From: Eleusine coracana subsp. coracana
Taxonomy: Eukaryota; Streptophyta; Magnoliopsida; Poales; Poaceae
Length of the DNA stretch: 64,000 nucleotides
NCBI GenBank assembly: GCA_032690845.1
Contig: CM064434.1
Location: 5,272,108-5,336,107, forward strand
Direction: 5' to 3'
The notes below the pieces were generated by a model. The model worked only from the letters and a program-made list of their open reading frames with translations. It was not told the DNA's origin and searched no databases. Below, piece after piece: positions 57,976 to 64,000 of this stretch (position 1 is its first letter; each line of letters opens with the position of its first letter). Position numbers and translations under genes: made by a program.

Positions 57976-60900
57976 TGTGACGCCCAATAGTACAACACAT
58001 GATAGACGAATATAATCGCAATGGAAATATAGGTAAAGTATAGAGTTTTTACATAAATCCGAATTTAGATTACAAACCAGAGTCTTTAAAAGAGCAGAAG
58101 TGAAAAGAGACATGTCCGACAGAACGAGTAAGATACAATCGCCGTCTCATGACGATACACCATAGTAGTAGCCGACCTTGATCGGTGTCATGCCCTTGAC
58201 ACCTTGCCAGCACACACAGGCCTATTCCTCATCATCGTTGGTGAAAGGCTCCAATTCGATGTTCCAGCAGTCAGGGCGTAGGCCTTCCCAATGGAACCTT
58301 CCACCACAGTGGCAGTCTCCACCCTGGTCATCTGAAAACCACGTAGAGCTACGCTCTAAATAACTAATTTACTCAGCAAGACTGACCCGACAAAATGGCC
58401 ATCTACAGCCGACTCCTAGACATGCACAGGCTGAGGGTAGGGTTTATGTTGCCAAAAGGTAGCCCAGGAGCAATCCATAGATTTTAAGTTTTAGCATCAA
58501 GTTAAGCTAACAGGTGAAATGGTAAATTTAGTTTGCACTATAACTACAACAAGCATGATTGCAATATAATTAATAATAAATCCATACAACAATATTAAAC
58601 CCATTCATCATATTAAGGGCTTCCCACACTATTTCGGCGGAGTTATCAAGTGGTACTCGTTACTGTGAGGGGCAGCAACTCGAATCGATTTGCATCCCGT
58701 AGGAGAAACCTACTTGCACAACCCATACACGCTTCATGGAAGCCGCATGGAACAACCTTTCGCATACGGTACTACAAGATCTTCCGCACCTGACTCCCCC
58801 GAGAAGGGTCTCCCAACGCGATGCGCCCCATGCCACCTTTCTGTGGGTAGATTCCTCACTCCTCTCAGCCCTAGTTCCACCTAGGGAGCAGGGTACCTTC
58901 TGACCAAGCAGTATTCGTAGCTACGTCAGTTTACTGGGCCCATAACTCCAGCATGCAAATAGTACGTTCAAACTTGATCCCATGGGCTGGACTCGAGGCA
59001 TAGCCTTAGGTGACTCAGACGGGGCTACCTCCTTGAAGACAAGTTGTCCTTCCCTTTCCACCTAGTTGCCTGGCCGGTCTTCATTCGTTATCCCATTCCA
59101 TCTTTCCTTCATCTGACATCACTCCCAAGTGATGATATTTCCTGATCTATGAGTGGTCTCCATACCACTCGACGAATAGTCGTCCTAAATTAAGCAGAGC
59201 GACTAACATCCTGAGACTAATATCAAGGGAACCTACCACAATACTAGGCTTTTAAACAACTCCTATGGACTTAATGCACAGACAAGCCTACATCCCTAAC
59301 TAGTGAGAAAAACAAAATAGTTAAAACAGGTGGGATGCACCGGGGCTTGCCTTGAGTATGGTCCTGGTTAGGGGAATCACTTCCTCCTTGCCCTTCTGGC
59401 TCCTGCTCTGGTCCCGCTTCCACGTGGTTCACCTCGTGACCTATATGATGCGGATGATGCGATGCATGAGAATAAATTTCAATTAATGGCACTTCCTCAG
59501 CAAATATGTTATAATGACAATATTTCATGTAAAAGTGTTGGGGGGGGGGGGGGTGTTGTTTAGTTCAGTTATATAGCATATATAGCCGAGGCATAAAGTG
59601 GGTGCATTTAGTGTATTTCCTTCATGGACTCCAGAAAATAAAAGTTGTAATTTGATACAAAAGGTACGGGGTGTTGTCCATCGAAAATGCTACCCAGCCT
59701 TTACTAGCTTTTACGGGATTATTGAGTTTTTGGAAGGAAGTTGATATTTTAGCATGGTTCAGGAAGTTATTTGCATATGGGTGATTTACTATTAATAGTA
59801 CATAGTAGGGGTGATTTATCGGCCAAGTTTCACTTACATGCATTGAGCCATTAATGTTTAATTAATTAGACAAGGTAAAAAGTTAAATAATTAATTAGAG
59901 CTAAAATACAAGAACTAATACTTGCCACTGTGCAGGATAATTAGGCCTGACATACAAGGATTCACTACCAAGTTTCAGTAATTTATTAATTACACAGAAA
60001 TACTTATGAGTTATTTAGTGTGTGGCTCATTTAATTTAGTTCTGATGAAAATCCTGCCATGCAATAGAGTTTAGCATTTTTATAAAATTGTACATGCCCA
60101 GAGGAACTCAGAGATATTTAGTTTGCTTAGTAAGGACTAATAATGAATTAGTTATGCATTTTACAAACTAACTGGAGTTTTCTAGAATTAATATATCAAT
60201 GAAAAAGCTAACGGGGCCACAACCAATCAGATCCGAGCCGCACGGAGGGCCACAACGCTAGGGGGACCAGATCCGGGCATGGCCGCACTGGATCTAGGGA
60301 TGTGTGTCCCATGGTGGGGCACCACCCGGCCGCGCCGGAGCCAGGCAGCGCCGCCGCCGGAAGCCGGCCGGCGTCGACCTACGGGGCTTTGAACCCAGCC
60401 ATCGGGTGAGGGGGCACGCACCGCACTCGGGGGTGGAGTCGATGGGAGGATGGGCTCACCGGAGCGACCGGCGGCGAGCGGCAGAGGTGGGGAATGGGGG
60501 TCGCTCACACTCGGTTTCTTGCGGGTAATGGTGGTCATCGCGCGGGCCGGCGGGAGAGGGGGGGGGGGGGTTGGAGTCGGGGGCGGTGATCGAGGCGCGA
60601 CCATCTCGCCGGCGGATCCATGCCACGGTGGCTTGGTGGGGCGGCGCGACGAGCTCCATCGAGCTCACCAATGGTGGTGACGGTGGGAGCAGAGGGGGGG
60701 GGGGGAATGTGGGAGCCGAAATGGAAATGGGGGGAATGCCAAAACCGGGGCAGCACATCGGTTTTGGTGGGGTTGGCCCGACCGGATGAGGCCGACCACC
60801 GGCGTACGGAGGCCACGCGGCGCGTCGGCGCCGGCAGCCCGGGCCCGCTCCAGAAGTTGAAGACACAGGCGTGGCTGACAGGTGAGACCCGCTCCCCTTT

Positions 60901-61352
60901 TCATTTTTGTTCGTTTTCGAAACAACACCTTTTTCATATCTTTAAAACTCTTGATCCTATGCAAAATCTAAAAATACGGGCGTGTTCATCATCATGTGCC
61001 CTATGTTATAAAAATACTAACTATCATTAGTTCCTAATGAAATTTTGTTAGGAATTTTGTGAATAGGGATGGTTTTTGACCTTTTAACCATTTATTTAGG
61101 GCAAATAATCTTAGACTAAAAATTCACGAAAATTCTCAAAATTCCAATTCGTCCTGAGGTAAAACATATACTTTTGGTGGCCCCAGGTTGTTCCGGAAAT
61201 ATTTGAGTTGTAGTTCAAACATTGTTCAAATTCGCTCAAATTTCATGCAAATCACATTTAAATAATTTTAAAATTTTTTGGATGGGCCATTTATGGTTAT
61301 TGTTCGCAGCCAAGGTTTCTATGCTAGTTTTGTTCACACCCTGGGTGTCACA
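57976..61352 (-). repeat. 3' LTR, 3377 bp, of the chromodomain Gypsy element
   Basis: Read on minus it begins TGTGACACCCAGGGTG at 61352 and ends in GGGCGTCACA at 57976. Plus-strand runs of 12-14 G occur at 59540, 60558 and 60694, and 60220-60860 is very GC-rich. Frames inside are Arg/Gly/Pro-rich and I do not call them genes. The outer five bases are CGCGT, but the other flank is outside the window. Confidence 0.85.
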
Positions 61353-61367
61353 ACCCTGCCCCCTTAA
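61353..61367 (-). promoter_or_regulatory. Polypurine tract of the chromodomain Gypsy element
   Basis: On minus TTAAGGGGGCAGGGT stands directly before the LTR start TGTGACACCC. A purine-rich run at this place primes plus-strand DNA synthesis in LTR elements. Confidence 0.75.
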
Positions 61368-61395
61368 AGAAATCTCGTCCCGAGATTAGGCGGTG

Positions 61396-64000
61396 TTAAA
61401 GCGGTTTACCTAAGTGGTGGTGCAGGAACTCAGGGTAGTGGCTTCGTAGAAACTCTTCCGTCTCCCAAGTAGCCTCCGTTTCGGTGTGGTTGCTCCATTG
61501 AAATTTGTAGAACTTGAGTGTCTTCTTGCGAGTAACTCATTCTTTCTCATCCAGTACCTTCACCGGGCATTCTGAGTATGTTAAATCTGGTTGCAGTTGA
61601 GCGGTACTCTCTAGTGGGATGTCTACTAGTGTCTTCAAACATTTCTTAAGTTGGGACACGTGGAACATGTCATGCACTCCAGCGAGCTCCTTGGGTAACT
61701 GGAGTTTGTAGGCGACAGGCCCACATCTGGCTATGATCGGGTATGGTCCAATGTAGCGGGGTGCTAACTTTCCACGAACCCCAAATCGCTGTACCCCTTT
61801 GGCTGGCGACACTCGGAGATAGACCATATCGCCGGCTTTGAATTCCAGCGGGCGACGTTTTTTATCCGCATAGCTCTTCTGCCTGGATTTTGCTGCTCGT
61901 AGATTTGATTGGATTTCTAGTACTTTCTCCTCACCTTGCTGCACTAATTCCGGGCCGAATATTACCCTCTCCCCTGATTCTGACCAACTCAATGGTGTGC
62001 GACATCAGCGACCATATAGAGCCTCGAATGGAGCCATCTTGATGCTCTCTTGGTAACTATTGTTGTATGCAAACTCGGCCAATGGCAAGCATTCATCCCA
62101 CTTTTTGCTATGGTTCAATACATAGGCTCTCAACATGTCCTCTAATATTTGGTTGACCCTTTCCGTCTGACCATCTGTTTGGGTGTGGTATGCTGAACGT
62201 TTAATCAACCTCATGTCGAATAACGCATGGAGCTGCTCCCAGAAGCGTCCAAAAAATGGGAACCTCTATCTGATACGATGGTCTTGGGCACGCCGTGCAA
62301 GCAAAGAATCCGCTCGATGTATAGTTGTGCATATTGTTGCATTTGGAATCGGGTGGAAACCGGTATGAAGTGTGCAACCTTGGTCAGCCGATCCAGAATA
62401 ACCCAGATAGAGTCGAACCTGTGTGACGTCTGTGGCATTCCAACTATGAAATCCATGCTGATGTCGTCCCATTTCCAAGCTGGAACACTCAAGGGGTTGT
62501 AGCTGACCAGCTTTCTTGAGATGATCGACCTTGACTCTGCGGCATGTGTCACATTCCGCTACATACTTTGCTATCTCCCTCTTCATACAAGTCCACCAAT
62601 ACCTAGATCTCAAGTCGTGGTATATCTTGTTGCTCCCTGGTTGCATGGAGTACTTTGCAACTTGAGCCTCTTCCAAGATCTTTTTGTGAAGCTCTAGATT
62701 CTTAGGCACTACTATGCGATCCTTGAACCATAATACACCTTCTACGTCTTCTCTAAAACATCGAACCTTAGCATCACCCTCTTGTAGTCTCCTTCTAAGA
62801 TGTGCCATGCCAACATCATTCTTCTGGGCTTCTACTATCTCTTCTCGCAAGGTAGGCATCAACGCTAGGTTATAGAGAGCTCCATGGGGTGTAACTTGGA
62901 CGTAATGCCCATCTTGAGCTTGAGGGCTGACCATGATATGATGGCATTGAGCCTTTCGACTTAGTGCATCAGCCACGACATTTGCCTTTCCGGGGTGGTA
63001 ATGCACTTCCAACTCATAGTCCTTAATCAATTCCAACCAACAACGTTGCCTCGTTTCAGATGATCCTGAGTGAATATGTACTTCAAGCTTTTTTGATCAG
63101 TGTAGATACGTACTAGATTACCAAGCAGGTAGTGTCTCCACATTTTCAATGCGAGCACCACTGCTGCTAGTTCTAGATCATGTGCGGGATAATTTTGCTC
63201 ATGCTTCCTCAGTTGCTTGGACCCATAAGTGATGACTCTTCCATCTTGCTTGAGCACGCACCCTAATGCAATACCTAAAGCATCATAATAGACATCAAAT
63301 GGCTTCCCCAGGTCCAGTTGAGCTAATACTAGGGCAGTCATAAGATGCTTCTTTAGGTTTTGAAAAGCGTTGTCGTAGCCTTGATCCCATACAAATTTAT
63401 TTTCTTTCTTCAGCAGCTCAGTCATGGGTTTTGCAATCTTGGAGAAATTTGGAATGAAACTGTGGTAGTAACCGGCCAATCCAAGAAAACTGCGTATGTG
63501 AAATACGGTCTTTGGTGTCTTCCAATTCAGTACATCTCTTACTTTGCTAGGATCTACTGCTATGCCTTCTTCTGAGACGACGTGGCCCAGAAATGGTACT
63601 TGCTTCAACCAAAACTCACATTTGCTAAACTTAGCATATAGCTGATGTTCCCTTAACCTCTGTAGCACAATACGGAGATGCTTTGCATGTTCTTCTTCTG
63701 ACTTGGAGTAGACTAGGATGTCATCAATAAACACCACTACAAAGTTGTCTAGCTCTAGCATGAACATCGAGTTCATGAGGTACAAGAAGTGTGCCGGTGC
63801 GTTTGTCAATCCAAATGACATCACTAAATACTCCTAGAGTCTGTACCGAGTGGAGAATGCCATCTTGGGGATGTCTTTAGCACTGATCTTAATTTGGTGA
63901 TATTTGGATCACAGATCGATCTTGGAGAAGAATTTAGCTCCAATCAACTGATCAAAGAGAACGTCAATGCGAGGGGGTGGGTACTTGTTCTTGATAGTCA
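61396..64000 (-). pseudogene. Chromovirus pol: RT, RNase H, integrase, chromodomain; partial and broken
   Basis: From the right edge leftward: RT start (KIDLxSKYHQIKIS near 63930), MSFGLTNAPAHFLYLMN, active site FIDDILVYSK (about 63750), and RT thumb and RNase H (LGLAGYYHSFIPNFSK, QNYPAHDLELAAVVLALK). The integrase zinc finger reads YHDLRSRYWWTCMKREIA with CDTCRR (62560); the core has ILDRLTKVAHFIPV and AYHTQTDGQTERVNQILEDM (62190). The C-terminal GPYPII region leads to a chromodomain FYKFQWSNHTETEATWETEE at about 61470, ending at 61396. Frameshifts occur near 63040, 62550 and 62220, and a TGA lies just before the chromodomain (KE*VTRKK, where Arg is usual). Chromodomains of this type guide integration to marked chromatin. 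Confidence 0.92.

Larger units (their letters stand above)
57976..64000 (-). mobile_element. Chromodomain Gypsy retrotransposon, 3' part (Tekay/RIRE3-like)
   Basis: The element reads leftward and runs off the right edge of the window, so gag, protease and the 5' LTR are not seen. Visible are part of RT, RNase H, integrase, a C-terminal chromodomain and the 3' LTR. Very long LTRs (over 3 kb) together with an integrase chromodomain fit the Tekay/Del chromovirus lineage (RIRE3 and Retrosat2 in rice). Frameshifts and a stop before the chromodomain make it defective. Confidence 0.9.

Noticed and set aside
60227..60866. Pro/Arg-rich ORFs in the GC-rich part of the Gypsy LTR
   Set aside because: They lie inside an LTR, overlap on both strands and have no recognisable domain.

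Overview
The window is repeat-dense plant nuclear DNA, almost certainly from a grass (Poaceae). The pointers are grass-style transposon families: a CACTA element with TAGCGGCGG subterminal repeats, a dual-RNase H Tat-type Gypsy element with an antisense gene, and a long-LTR chromodomain Gypsy element. The only host-like gene is a wreck of a PIR7/methylesterase (MES)-type esterase. I see no tRNA, rRNA, CRISPR or prokaryotic features, and no intact host gene.

Layout. 1-6838: an old L1-type LINE (+), ORF1 and ORF2 both broken, with a 0.5-kb foreign insertion in ORF2. 6976-7626: an RNase H fragment split by a MITE-like element. 7939-19613: a complete 11.7-kb CACTA transposon (TSD CAA) lying in minus orientation, with a TNP2-type transposase gene, a second gene carrying DUF8039 and a Ulp1-like C48 protease domain, and large internal tandem repeats. 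19809-21915: a tandem duplication of about 0.46 kb whose first copy holds a 1187-bp Mutator-like element (9-bp TSD). 21930-23064: a cluster of AACAC/GTGTT palindromes. 23580-24780: an inverted LINE piece. 24790-26660: non-coding repeats. 26666-39687: a complete 13-kb Tat-lineage Gypsy element (643-bp LTRs, TSD ATAAG) with gag-pro-RT-RH-aRH-INT on plus, a 111-bp tandem array, and a spliced antisense gene. 40219-42080: the esterase pseudogene with a solo LTR in an intron. 42233-44465: a 5'-truncated LINE. 44536-45860: a Copia remnant. 47731-54040: a complete Copia element on minus (TSD TGTAC). 54046-57975: non-coding tandem and dispersed repeats. 57976-64000: the 3' end of a chromodomain Gypsy element on minus (3377-bp LTR), cut by the window edge.

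Working relations. Each element would have supplied its own mobilisation proteins: LINE endonuclease/RT, CACTA transposase plus protease protein, and LTR-element gag-pol. Every copy here carries stop codons or frameshifts, so none looks autonomous. Several stops are the type made by C-to-T change (CGA, CAG or TGG codons), as expected of methylated, silenced repeats. The most notable structures are the antisense gene of the Tat element, with introns that splice in frame and TATA-like boxes; the CACTA protease with a readable His-Asp-Cys triad; a CACTA subterminal-repeat cluster between its two genes; and a Copia 5' LTR that has lost its TATA segment.
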